Of a DNA stretch of 64,000 nt, positions 37,280 to 63,526 are shown piece by piece. A program made the translations under genes and the position numbers. Origin of the DNA: Enoplosus armatus (taxonomy: Eukaryota; Chordata; Actinopteri; Centrarchiformes; Enoplosidae); contig NC_092182.1 in NCBI RefSeq assembly GCF_043641665.1, positions 28,342,293-28,406,292 on the forward strand, given 5' to 3'. Position 1 is the stretch's first letter. Each line of letters starts with the position of its first letter. The notes below the pieces were generated by a model, which ran no database searches, had not been told where the DNA came from, and saw only the letters and a list, made by a program, of their open reading frames with translations.

Positions 37280-37286
37280 TATAAAT
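37280..37286 (+). promoter_or_regulatory. TATA box of hdhd5
   Basis: TATAAAT lies 47 bases upstream of the ATG at 37327. Transcription would be expected to start near 37305-37312, which excludes the in-frame ATG at 37285 as a start codon and favours 37327. Confidence 0.6.
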
Positions 37287-37326
37287 GAGCAGCAGACAGC
37301 TCGTATCGGACAGACAGACAGGCGTC

Positions 37327-50200
<12,874 letters not shown>

Positions 50201-50585
50201 CTTCCTGGCATCTGACCCAAAACTCTGTATAGCATAAAGAAAACACAGTAGAGTTTTTCACTTCACTTTCACTTTATTTATCAGGTAAAGGTCTTTTTGA
50301 GATTAAAATCTCTTTGTCATGAGACCTGAACAAGTACCACAGAAAGTGATGCAGCAGACATACTACAAAGTGACATTCGCTTGTCCACATGAAATATGTG
50401 ACGTAGTAAAGCCTCACAGGGCTACAGTTGCTGCAACTAGCTGGCGAACCAACCCTAACTTGTCGGTTAGTTAGTGCTGGTCAGTCACATTAGCTCCCAG
50501 AACTTCTCTCTACTGTTGTGTTTATTTTCCTCTGACACTTCCTCTCACCTTTTTGTTCAATAAACAGTTATTAAAGAGTGAAAAT

Positions 50586-53500
50586 AAATCTCTCTGTCGC
50601 TAACAGGACAGGAAGTCTCCACAGTATATTAACAGCTGTGTTGGCATGATGTCCTCCTGTCTCTAACTGTGTGTAGACCAGGTCTCTTTGTGGACCAGTT
50701 TATACTCTGACAGGAGCTACAATAAAACTGATGGTGACCCCTTTTCTCTGAGTTATATTATGATGTGTTTTTGTGGGCAGGGCATAGGTGGAGGCAGAAT
50801 AATTCCCTGAACATGTTAGCTAATGCTAGCTATCAAGTTTTGGAGTTTCTCTGAATATGTACGGTCACTCACTCGGTTAAAGTTAACATGAACCAACGGG
50901 GCCAGACTTGCCAACCCGTACACGCTCACTCAGTGGATGGACCATCTGACAGGATTACCTCCGGTGGAATGGCCAGATGTTTAGCATTACATAACTATGT
51001 CCTGGAACGGTCACGTAGGCGACAAGACTTGAAATACAAATATTTAACAAATGAGTTTTGTCTCTGGCCTCAACTAGCTAACAAAGTTAGCTAATGTGCT
51101 AAAAGAGTTAGCGTAACGAGATAATCACCTATTCCCCAGTTCCCCAATTTCTGATGAAGTGGGCATGACAAACCTTTAGACACATAGCGTTATCTATACC
51201 TACAACAGACAACACGTTTTTTTTAACCTTACGTGATATGAAGTGTGAGCTGCAAACACAATAGTCCAATCCTTTGGTCTTATCGCGTTTAACCATAGTT
51301 GTCTTTGATTTTTTTGACTAGCAGTGGCAGCTCGTATGTGATAACATTTAAATTTGGAACCATTACCCCCCCCCCATGCTGAAGTGTCCTAAGTCCCGAT
51401 GGAGACCAGCACCTTACATGGCAGCTCAGAGACTTGGCTGTAAAGCGCTTTGGGAACCGTGAAGGTCAAAAAGCGCTATATAAGTGAGATCATTTATCAT
51501 TTATCATTTAGCTAACGCTGTGATGTAATCATGACTCCTGAACTAAAAGGGTCTAAGCTACGCTAGCTTCCTCCATGTTGGACTCGCTCTCCATCCACTC
51601 TGTCAGGACTGCTGTTATTGGTCAATGAGGCAAATTTGCGTGTCACACTTCACCAAAATTGACCTATACAGCAGTGTTACCAACTCAGCAACTTTCTCAC
51701 TTTATTGAACAACTTTTAAGACCCAAATTGAGTGATGTTTTGGTTTGAAATTATTATTTAAATTGCTTTGGACTTTTTAATTATTTCAGTTTTAGTCTGT
51801 AAACACAGAGCTGAACAGAGTCTGATTGTCTGTGTTCATACAAATGTTTAATATAAAAATATTTAGATATTACAGGTAGATTTAGACGCACATTGGTGAG
51901 CTAAAAGCAACTTGGAAAATGATGGATCATGATGAAGCTAGTTTTGTAACTTGACTTTTTTTTTTAAATCTTGTATACATGTAAATATTTGTGATGATGT
52001 CACAGATATGCAAATTAGTGTGTGACATCATCTAGCGACTGTTGGATCAGCTTGTAGCTACTTTCACAGAACATTTTGTGGATTCATTATCTGATCGTTG
52101 TGAAATTTCACTGTTTTAAATCCTTGTGTGTCGACAACAAGACACTGTTAACATGCTACAGAAGAGTATTCACAACATCCAGTCAACAGGTATGATTTTC
52201 CAAAACAATCTAAAACCAGTCGAACTGATTCACCATCTGAAGTAGTCTGAGAAGACATTTATAAAAGTCAACCACAGACAGTAACGGACATGCAGCAGTA
52301 CAGAGAACATGATATCAACCTGTGAGTCAATCATTAAGGATCCTTCAATAAAAGTCAGTTTTATTATCACAGACTTTCCTGTAACACTTTATTTTAACCC
52401 TCATATCTGTCCTGTATAATCAGTATATAAAGATGTAATAACTGGTTTATAACAGACTATAATGCAGTCATAAGTGTTAATTACTGTATTAACTGTAACT
52501 GATAATATAGTAAATCAGAGCTGTAATATAAAATGTCAACAAATACAACAAATATTGAACATTAATAAACACTTAAACATCCTTAGATCTGCTTATAGCG
52601 ACATTATCAGAGTTATAAAATGTTTATTACATGTTTATATACTGATTATTAACATTAGTCTCAACAATCAGTTCAGATGCAGTCAGTGTGCTCTATTAGA
52701 TAACACTGTGATAGCACGCACAGCTGAGCAGTCAGCTGATGGTAAACATACATGCTAGCAGATTAGCTCGCTAGCGGTCGGTCACATGACCTTCACCTTG
52801 CAGGTCGTAGCAGTCCCTCGAGACTCTCCTGCCTGCTGTTGGTCTGAGGACCTTAAACACACCTGTGAGCACCTGAACATGCAGCTGAGTGACCTCAGGC
52901 TTTAACCCTTTAACTACTAGTTAACAATTAGTAAAGTAATAATATCACTAATCTTTGTTGGTGCTCTAAACTGATTAACGTTAGACATCTAACTTCTGTG
53001 TAATATTATGATTTAATTTGTGGATTGTAAACGTGAATGCTTTCATATGTTATATTTCACTGAAATAATATAATTATAATAATAAACAAACATCTGAAAA
53101 CCTGTAAAAAGATATTTGAACTTTTTAAAGAATAAGTTTCGTCAGTGTGCTGTTACAGGACATTTAAAATGTATCTGACTTAAACTTGGAGAGCTGATCT
53201 GACATGTATACACGTGTGTATATACCCTCACACAAATGTATTTATACTCAATTAACTTGATTGTACTGTTCTAAAGCACCACACAAAAACAGCAACAGCG
53301 CCATCAAGTGACAAGAAAGAAGCAATACACATTTTGAAGTGAATTTGATTGAAAACAAAGAATAAATCAATCAAAGAAAAGGTGAGAAGATAAAATCCAG
53401 GTACAAACACGATATATATCACATATGTCAATGTTTTAAGAGTTTTCAGGCTGTTACAGGTTCATGTTTTTAAATTTTAATCCACATACAGCAGAGAATA

Positions 53501-54150
53501 TATAAACATACCCATATATAATATCAGTGCAAAATATTTTAAGGCCCAAACATCTAAAATCTGCATTTTCTAACTGAAGGGAAACTCTTTCAATATTGTT
53601 TAAAAAACTAAAGTGATGATGATGATGAAGGTGGGGAGGAGCTGACAGGTGGAGCTTTTATCAATAACACTAAAATATAGTTTCTATAAAATATACAAGA
53701 ATTCTGTGCTTGATGACTGTTTCGTTTTATGAATGAAGTATAAATCCAGTAAGACAAGAGGGTTAACTGATAACTGATTGTGCTGTACAAAACATTTCCC
53801 AGATTATTGATCAAGTGTTTAACTCTGACTGGATGAATTCTGTCTTCAGGTTTATAAGAAACATTTTTATAAAACAATAGTTATTAGTTGACAGTGAAAG
53901 TTGATTCTTCAGGTCACAAAACAATCTTATCAAATTGGTAGCTGTTCGGGAGCTTTCGCGTGCAAAATATGATCTTCCTCAGCAGAGTTGCCCCGCGGTC
54001 ATGCATATGTAGATTTAAAATTTCCTTCTGAGCACTTTAAGGACTTCTTGTCCACGTGGGCCTATGTAGATCGAAGAAAGTTAATTATTATTTTTACTAC
54101 ATTATTCCAAATGTTGTGAAGCAGGGGGTGATGTACATACAACAATTAAG
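50586..54150. other. Intergenic DNA between hdhd5 and pcif1
   Basis: No recognisable gene. It holds a SINE-like 3' end in inverted orientation (51370-51515), an 8-base poly-C near 51368, AT-rich sequence with the dinucleotide-rich 53205-53240 region, and otherwise unremarkable DNA. Confidence 0.5.
51370..51515 (-). repeat. SINE-like repeat end, inverted
   Basis: TGCTGAAGTGTCCTAAGTCC, then GCTGTAAAGCGCTTTGGGAA and AAAAGCGCTATATAAGTGAG. This is the inverse of the start of the repeat at 30900. Confidence 0.7.
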
Positions 54151-54159
54151 ATGTTTTCA

Positions 54160-54600
54160 GCCTATTTGACCTGCTCAACATGGCGGAAGGAACAGGACGT
54201 CTCAGAGTCGGAAGCGGGGAAGACGCTGCGCCTGCGTAGTGGCTCGCCTCGGGTCCCTGTAAAGATGTCTGAGCAGGCGGGGAGGGAGCGGAGCGGAGGA
54301 CCCGAAACAAACGGACAGAACCCGCGACTCTCCGCAACTTAACCGGTCAAGGTAAGGGCAAGCGGCCCTGCAGAGCCACGCCGACGGCATTGACACGCGG
54401 CGGAAGGTTTCGGTCTTCAGATGAACCGGACTAATGGCGCGCAGGGCGGCTGAGTTTGTAGTATAGAGCAGAAATTCTGTGCGGGACGCGTAGCTCTGTG
54501 GCAGGGGCGTGTCCGCCATCTTGTCTGAGAAGTGGCGCCTAAACAGCAGCTGTCGCTCTGAGCGGAGACCAAGCGGGCCGCGTAAAATGGCCGTTAATGA
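54160..54600 (+). promoter_or_regulatory. pcif1 CpG-island promoter and non-coding first exon
   Basis: CpG-dense region with an NRF1-like TGCGCCTGCGTAG (54227-54239) and YY1-type words AACATGGCGGAAG (54177-54189) and, inverted, CCGCCATCTTGTCT (54511-54524). A donor AAG/GTAAGG at 54351/54352 ends a probable untranslated exon; the next exon begins at 56177. No TATA box. Confidence 0.6.
54265..54342 (+). other. Upstream open reading frame in the pcif1 first exon
   Basis: ATG to TAA, 25 codons (MSEQAGRERSGGPETNGQNP...), closed nine bases before the donor. If the first exon is as proposed, this uORF could lower translation of the main frame. Conservation is untested. Confidence 0.35.
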
Positions 54601-56208
54601 TGACAGCAAAAGGCGGCCCGTTTTCCTTTCTGTGGTTTTAATTCACTTTAGCCTGGTTTAGCCCGCCGTGGACCGGTACTGAGAACCGCTGTGTTCGTGT
54701 CTTCAGCCCGGGCTGCAGAGGAGCAGCCGCAGCAGCTTTTTGTTGCGCCCCCCCCCCTCTTCGCCTCCTCCCCCTCTTCTCCTCCTCCGTGTTTGTTTGG
54801 AAAGCCTGCCAGGCGCATGCGTGTAACCATAGTGCTCGTTTCTGCGTATGAGAAAGAAAACAGGATTCATTTAATTTATTCACACAGCGTTTTAATTTCA
54901 CATCAGATGCACACAGACACCGTGTTATCGGTCATTTTGATCAGATTAAAACTCTATTGATATTGTTCCGTTTGCCACCATCTGTCTTGAAACCGCCACA
55001 TTCAGACGGTCCAGCTCGGCCCGGACCTTCAAGTTGTCAACGAGCTGAAATCTGTCACAGTTTCACTGGTCGAGTCCGTTTGTTTGTTTCAGACCGAAAT
55101 TACGTCTGCACAACATCTATCTGCACATACACCTTCTCATACAACCACTGTCAACTCTATAGAGCTGCAACTAACAATTGTCTGATTATTTCATCTGTAC
55201 ATTTTCCTGATTAATCGTCTCATTGTTCATTATGTTTTAACAGGAGAGGCTTTTAGTTCTAACATGATACTTTGGTTTGTTGTTATAACAAACTTCTATA
55301 GACAACAACACTAACGTACATTTTTAAAGTGTCTCTTGAGTTAATCAACATCAAAGTAATCTGCAACTATTTTGATGATCGATTGATGTTGCAGCTCCAG
55401 TTTGAACGTCACACCAGCTCTAAACACACATACACTGTGTTTGGTTTATAGCTGCAACTAATTAATATCACGATCCATTAATCTGTCAATGTTTTCTGGC
55501 TTAATCGATAATCTTTAAATTTGTAAAACATCATAAAACAATGAAAAATGTCCTTCTCAGTTTCTTTTCATGATGTCGTCACATGTTTTTAACTCTTAAA
55601 ACATGACTTAACTGATGACCATTATTAATCATTAATCAATCGACTAATCATTTCAGCACAAATTTTTTCAAAGCATCAGATATATTGTCTCAAGTTAACC
55701 CCTGAGTGTCTGACAGAGTCTCTGACTGTTCTGATGTCAGTTATTATTGATATTCAGTGTGAAGAAAACTAACATCAGTATAAATGAAAACTACTTACAG
55801 GTCTGAGGTCAGCCAGCATAACTCCTCCAGTAAAAACACATTGAAGGAAAACAATAATACATAACAAGTATTAATATTTAGTTTGTTATGGATGTTTAGA
55901 TGATGTAGTCCGTGTCTGTTATCTGTGTGTGTGTTTTAAATGACAGTAAAGGGAACTTAATATCTCTTAAACTCTGACAACCTGAGGCTGACATTTCTGT
56001 AAAATAATGAAAATATAATATCTGGGTCACTCTCATGTTTGATTCTGTTGTGGGGAAAAGAGAAACCATATAGTCTCATGTCTTGTGGCTGTAAATTGTT
56101 GTTATCATAAACAGTCTCAACAATCCAAGATTTCACCCGTGTTTTATATTGAAAGTTTGTGTGTCTTCCTGTCCAGGCAGGTTGATGTCATTCTGACAAA
56201 CAGCTGAG

Positions 56209-59200
56209 ATGTCCAATGACAGCCAGGGATCGGTGAAGGGAGAGGCGCCCATGATGCCATCTCCCTCTGTCTCCGCCTCCTCTCAGGAACCACCCCTTTC
56301 TCCGTCCACCACCTCCAAACCACCTGAGCTCCCAGGTACACCTGTCTGTCTCTCACCTGTCTGTCAGATGAACTGGTCCAGGCTAGATGGTCTAAGTGCT
56401 GTTCTGTCTCTCTGACCTGTCTGTCTGTCAGATGAACTGGTCCAGGCTGGATGGTCTAAGTGCTGGTCTCGGAGGGAGAACCGACCGTATTATTTCAACA
56501 GATTTACCAATCAGAGTCTGTGGGAGGTGCCAGTGCTGGGTCAGCATGACGTCATTGTGAGTAATGTCACTGTTTCTTTTAATGATCACCTCAATGATCC
56601 ACAACAGAGGTTTCCAAACTGTGAGGTGGGAGAGTTGAAGGGGGTGTGTGGAGGGAGAGAGGTGAGACAAAGGCCCTGTTCACACCTAGCATTAACATGG
56701 GTCTTTGGTGATCTGATCGCAAGTGGTCTAATACCAGGTGTGAATGCACCCAAGAAGCATTGAGGACTCATTGCCATCCGATGCTGAGGGACAGGTGAAT
56801 GCAGGTTTTGTAAAAACAACAAAGTTATTGTAGTTTGTCAGCAGGTGGAGCTGTAGCAACAACATACAGCTTATGGAGGACATTAATACTCTTTAACACA
56901 CTGACCTGAATCATTTCTTTTATTTCAATCAAATTCAAGTTTGCTCCTTTTTGTTTGTTGCTCACCTCATAATTGTTAATGATTGATAAGAGTGGTGGGG
57001 GCATGACAGATAGTTTAAGAACCATGGGCTTGGAGACATTACTGCTAATGTCCATGAATAAATGTAAATAAAGGTAAATAAATGGCCAAAGGTAAATAAA
57101 TGGCCAAAGATCCACTTAGAAATTGTAGAACAAAGTTGCTCCTTATAACTGCAAAACTCGCCTTAGAATCCTCCTGTTTTGAAGTTTCCTTCAGTGTCAC
57201 AGTGATCCAGTGATAGTTGTCTGTACATCAATGAGGCACTGACTTCATGGCAACATTATACTGCCTGTTTACATCCCCTAAAGCATTATGGGAACTGTAG
57301 TTCCAAAACATAGAGCACAATTATCCCCCAAATAGAAATCAAATAATGATAAGAGGACAGTGTCTAACATAACATTTTTCCCCACTTGGCCAGTAGATCA
57401 GACATTTACTGGCCCGGCAATCAAAAAATGAAATTATTACATGTATCAGTATTGTTGTAAGGTTGGGAACAATAAATGAAATGCACCCTTCCAGACACTC
57501 AGTGTGTTCAGGACATAGCTGACACCATCATCTGCAAACTATACAAAACATATGTGGTGCATATTTTACATAATTTCCTGTTAGTATAAAACAGTATGTT
57601 GACTTTATTGTATACTAACTTTAAATATTAGTATGTTTACTGTGTACAGGTAGTCTGGAACTGAGACTCTGCAATTACCTGTCTTTCTGCCTGCCTGCCT
57701 GTCTGTCTGCCTGCAGTCTGATCCTTTAGGTCTGAATGCGGCTCCAGCAGAGGGTGGAGACAGTAACCTTGGTAATGGTCAGAGGAAGAGGAGGAGCTCC
57801 GAGGAGCAGGTGGCAGGGCCGAATAGCATCAAACGAGCTAAGGTAAAAAAACTGCCCACCTGCAACTAAACACACACCTGATCATGTGATCAGTTTATAA
57901 CTTTAGAGTTGACAGTTAAACCAGTGAGTGGTGTGCAGTAAATTGTGGGAGTCAGGTTTAATCTGACAATGATAGTCTGTATGTTGTTTCCAGGTGGAGC
58001 CCACGACGCCCATCTCTCCCAGCACCCCCGGGATCAAACCCTGGAACTCTGCCCCAGAGGACAAACAGGTCCAATCGGCCACGCCTACAACTCCAAGCCC
58101 CGCCCCCGCTCCATACAGGCCAGCTGTGTGAGTATTGAGGCCACGCCCCTCCCAGTTAGCATCTTAGCCTCTGTGTTGATGGCATTTTGTATAAACCTCC
58201 TGGAGATTTAAGGGTTATATTATATTACATTACATTGTTGAATTGTTTATTGTTGTTTTTCAGTATCTACTGGGATCTGGATGTCCAGACCAATGCTGTG
58301 ATCAGAGAGCGCGCCCCTGCCAATCACCTGCCCCCCCACCCTGAGATTGAGCTTCAGAGAGCTCAGCTGGTTACCAAACTTAGGCAACACTACCACGAAT
58401 TGTGTCACCAGAGAGAAGGTACCATCACATCTGACGGACTTATTCACTGCAGATAAACTGGACTCACACCATGTCTCTGTGTTCGGTCTGAAAACAGATT
58501 TACTTACTGTCTCTGGAGGTCATCCAGAATTCATTCAACAATAGTTACATATTTAACCCTTTAACACCGAGTGTGTCGTAGGAGACACGTTTGCGCAAGC
58601 GCACTTTGGTTTACCATAATTACGTCATGGTTTGCACTATCGGAAACATTCCAACGGTTTCTGAAAGCTGAGACGTTGCGCTTTACAGCCAGGTTCAGGT
58701 TTAAAGGGTTAAAACCTAAACCTCAAAATGGTCCGCCTGGACCTTTTTGCTTATTTTGACTGTGAGGCGCGAGTGAAATTACCGTAATGACACCATATTG
58801 GCTGTAAAGTGCAACGTCTCAGCTTTCAGAAACTGTCAGAATTTTTCCGATAGCGCAAACCATGACGTAATTATGGTAACCCAAAGTGCAGTTGCGCAAA
58901 CGTGTCGCCGACGACACACTCTGTGTTAAAGGGTTAAATGTGGTTTGGAGTTCTAAGACAGTAGTTGAGTCTGCGCTTGAGTGAAGTGGGAGCCGGTTTA
59001 CTATAGACAGCTGTACTGATAAAAATTACCACTACTGACTTGGGAGTGGCAGTGGCTCAGCAGGTCGAGAAGGTCATCAACTCGAAGGGTTAGTGGTTTG
59101 ATCCCCGGCTCCTCCATGTTGAAGTGTCCTTGAGCGAGAACCTGAACCCTAAATTGCTCCTGATGGTCATCGATAATGTTGTTAGCAGTCCATTTTGACT

Positions 59201-61923
59201 TGGGGCTTGTTGGACTTGACTTGAGACTTGACCAGGGACTTGTTGGTCTCAACTTAGGGCTTCACCAGGGACTTGTTGGTCTTGACCTGGGTCTTAACCA
59301 GGGACTTGACACTCTGGACTTTTTGGTCTTGACCAGGGTCAAGTGGATAGTTGAACTATACTGTCTGTCCGTGGTTCAGGTATTGATCCGCCCAGGGAGT
59401 CCTTCAACCGCTGGCTACTGGAGAGGAAAGTGGTCGACAAAGGTCATGACCCCTTACTGCCAAGTGACTGTGATCCCGTCATCTCCCCATCCATGTTCAG
59501 AGAGGTCATGAACGACATTCCCATCAGGTACCTGTTTGTCTGCCTTACTGACTGTCACAATTCTGCGAACTGTCTGTATTGACCTGGACTGGATCCATAT
59601 TCTGATTCTAATCTGTTTTTATATATTGATTATGTATTAACATCTGTGTGTGTGTGTGTGTGTGTCTCAGGTTGTCGCGTATTAAGTACAAAGAGGAGGC
59701 CCGGAAGCTGCTGTTTAAATACGCTGAAGCTGCCAAGAAGATGATTGACTCCAGGTAGGTCACAACAGACAACCAGATTTTTATCCTACTGAGGTCATCA
59801 GCTGGTGGGGGGCTGATGTTGAGGGAGCTCTAACCATTTCCCTCTGACATGTGCAGGAATGCGAGTCCAGAGAGCAGGAAGGTGGTGAAGTGGAATGCTG
59901 AAGACACCATGAGCTGGCTGCGCCGAGATCACTCTGCCAGCAAGGAGGACTACATGGTAACTTCTGACTCTTAACCTCTTCTGCCGTTTTGCTGTGTACA
60001 TTCTTCGTAAGATGTGTAGTCTCAGGCTGTTTAATCAATTGTCCATAACAAACACCGTGTTCGAGCACAAGGTGGTTCTTAAGTGAACCTGGTTCCAGAA
60101 CAACTTAGGCGAAAGGCAGATGACCAACTTTGCAGTTGTATCATCAGGTCTGCAGCAAGCTGAAGGAGGAGTCATTTCAGGTTGTTTGGTCCTGGGACTC
60201 CTGAAGCAGCAGACAGGTATCAGAAGGACAGGGGATACTGTCGGACGGTGTAAGGAACTTCTGAACCAGACTTAATGTCCTCCATAGAGGAGACAGAGCT
60301 GGAAGGCTTGGGGAAAGACTTGTCCGTTTCTCAGAGGTAGTCAGAAAGCATCTCAAGATTCACCCTAAGATGCTGAGGGCTCGGGGCAGTGTGGGGCTGT
60401 CTTGGTTTAGACACCTTAAATGTCATGTGGAGGTCAGGGACAGTACCTGGCAGACCAGGATGGTCGTTGGGACAACCATGGGACTGGAGTCCAACTATCA
60501 GGGTATCGCACTACTCAGTCTCCCTGGGAAAGTTTCTGTCAGGCTGCTGACAGGAAACTCTGGCTGATTCAGGAGGACTGATGTGGGTTTTGTCGAGAGG
60601 TCATGGGAGTTTGTCCATTCAGTCTACATGTGTTTTGTGGACTTGGAGAAGGCTTGTGACCATGTCCCCCGAGGTATCTTGTGGAGGGCACAGTGGGAGT
60701 CACAACAAGTAATTCAGTTCTTGCGAGTGAGTGAGTGATAGTGTTCGCATTTTCAGCAGGAAGTCAAATATGTTCTCAGTGGGTGTTGGACCCCACCAGG
60801 GTTGTCATTGTCACAGATTCTGATTGTGTTTTCATGCAGTGAGGTGTTGAGAGTGTATGTATGATGGTCTCAGGATTGTATCTCTGTGGGTGATGTGGTT
60901 CAGCTGGCTTGATCGATCTGTGACCTCCAGTGAGCACTGGGGCGGTTTGCAGTCAAGTGTGAAGTGAAGGTTGGACTGAAAGTCAGCATCTCCCAGTCTG
61001 AGGTCATGGTACTCTGCTGGAAAACGATGGATTGCTCCCTTCAGGTTGGAGTGAGTCACTGCCTCGAGTGAAGGAGTATCTCAGGGTGTTGTTCACCAAA
61101 TAAAATGGAATTGAGGGTAACATCGAGTTTTAGATTAATAGGCAGGCATCAGTAGTTACATGGACACTGTACTGGACTGTTGTGGTTCAGAGAGAGCTGA
61201 GCCTATAGATGAAGCTCTGGATTTACCAGTTGATCTACGTTCCAACCTTCACCTGTGGCTCTATGAGGTGACTGAAAGAATGAGATCACAGATACAAGCA
61301 GCTGAACTGGACTGAGCTCATATCTGGAGAGAACTTGGAGTAGAACAACACATTAATGTTGGAAAGAGTCATTTGACATGGTTCAACCATCTGACTAGGA
61401 TTGTTTAGTTACAGGCTGTGACTTATCTGAAGAAGTTTGTTATCTGACCTGAGAGCCGGTGTAGGTCGGGTCACAGGAGTTCTCCTGCAGGGAGCATGAC
61501 AAGCCAACTGATGCTGTGTACTGAAGATGTTCTCACGTTCACTACGCCCACATGTAATGTATTTACTGTGTGTGTGTGTGTGTGTAGGACCGTTTGGAGC
61601 ACCTGAGACAGCAGTGTGGCCCTCACGTCACAGCCGTCGCCAAAGACTCTGTGGAGGGAATCTGCTCCAAGATCTACCAGCTGTCTGCAGAATACAGCCG
61701 CCGGCTGAGACAGACACACCTGAGCCTGCTGCAGGACCCCCCCACAGGTACACACACACACACACCTGAGCCTGCTGCAGGACCCCCCCACAGGTACACA
61801 CACACACACACCTGAGCCTGCTGCAGGACCCCCCCACAGGTACACACACACACCTGAGCCTGCTGCAGGACCCCCCACAGGTAGCCACACACACACCTGA
61901 GCCTGCTGCAGGATCCCCCACAG

Positions 61924-61987
<64 letters not shown>

Positions 61988-62105
61988 GAGCCTGCTGCAG
62001 GATCCCCCACAGGTACACACACACACCTGAGCCTGCTGCAGGATCCCCCACAGGTACCCCACAGGTACACACACACACCTGAGCCTGCTGCAGGATCCCC
62101 CACAG

Positions 62106-62151
<46 letters not shown>

Positions 62152-63488
62152 GAGCCTGCTGCAGTATCCCCCACAGGTACACACACACACACACACACCT
62201 GAGCCTGCTGCAGGATCCCCCACAGGTAGCCACACACACACGTGAGCCTGTATGTATTATTTATATGTGTATTATGTGTTGTGTGTGTTCAGAGGCATGT
62301 GCGTCCCCCCAGCAGTCCCGGTTGGTCTACTGTTACCCGGTGCGTCTGGCGCTGCCCTCGCCCCCCCTCCCTCGAGTAGAGCTGCACTTTGAGAATGATG
62401 TGGCCTGTCTGCGCTTCAGAGGAGAGATGGTCAAAGTCAACAGAGGTCACTTCAGCAAACTGGTCAGTAGTGATGGCGGTAGTCTGATACTACTGATACT
62501 GCTGTTACATGAAGGTCACATTCAGGTGTAACAGCAGGTGGCAGATTAGCTGTTAGCTGGACATCCGAACTACTTGATACTGTAGTATTGGTACCACTGA
62601 TGCAATTTTCAATTCAATTCAATTGCAACACTGATGTTAGTACTACTGTTAGAAGACTCATTAAACTGTAGTACTGCTAGTTCAGCTCATTAAGTTACTA
62701 TGAGACATGAATGTTAAGTTGTTCAGGAGGTAACAAAAGTACTTATCACTGAGGAAAAAAAAACTGTACTGAAATCAAGTAATTACCAAAAATAAGAAAT
62801 TTTTATTTATGTTTTTGCTGTGAGTTTCATTGACCGAAGCTTAAAGGTGATTTGAGAAAAATGGTCAAGTAGAGATCAACAGGAGTTAAGTGAATGAGAA
62901 CAGTGATGTCCACCAGAGAGAGTTTTCAGCAGAGTATGGATGCATTCAGACCAAATCCGGCATTGCGGCGAACTCGCCAGTCCTGCCATTCATTTTGAAT
63001 GTGGGTAGTCAGTTTCAACTTTTAGCTGCAGAAAAAAAGATTAAACTTTTGGAGAAACACAACCACACGCTGATCGCTGCAACGCCTGATTTAAATAAAA
63101 TATAACGGGTAAAAATGGAGGAAGAGTGGAGTTTGTACAGTAGTTCCAACAATTACATATAATCCCATAACAGCAATTTTAGCAGTGAAAAACACAGTGG
63201 CTGGTGTCCACCAGCAGAGGGCAACTTTCTTTTACATCGTGTCCAAAGTGCATCTGTCTCTGTCCTTGTCCGACTCGCTGTCTCACTCTGTGACTGTCTG
63301 TATGTCCAGGAGTTGTTGTACAGGTACAGCTGTATAGACGATCCTCGCTTTGAGAAGTTCCTGTCCAGAGTCTGGTGCCTCCTCAAGAGATACCAGGTCA
63401 GCTGACTCTCTGTTAACCAATCAGGGTTTATCTGTTTTCAGCTGACAGTCTGTGTTTGGTAAGGACTCGGTTAATTGGTGAGTTAAAG

Positions 63489-63526
<38 letters not shown>

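Noticed and set aside
37285..37326. Upstream in-frame ATG of hdhd5
   Set aside because: It overlaps the TATA box at 37280-37286, so it should lie upstream of the transcription start; 37327 is preferred.
54151..54342. 63-codon frame at the pcif1 promoter as a protein-coding exon
   Set aside because: It stops before the donor and has no similarity to the PCIF1 N terminus, which begins at 56209.
56368..56431. Extra coding exon of pcif1 at the first acceptor copy
   Set aside because: Joining exon 1 to 56368 inserts 64 bases, shifts the frame and destroys the WW domain; the second copy is the real exon start.
59040..59165. tRNA gene
   Set aside because: A- and B-box-like words but no acceptor stem pairing and a SINE-type tail.
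61471..62241. 256-codon minus-strand frame of Cys-Val and Leu-Gln-Gln-Ala repeats
   Set aside because: Antisense of the pcif1 exon 9 repeat array.
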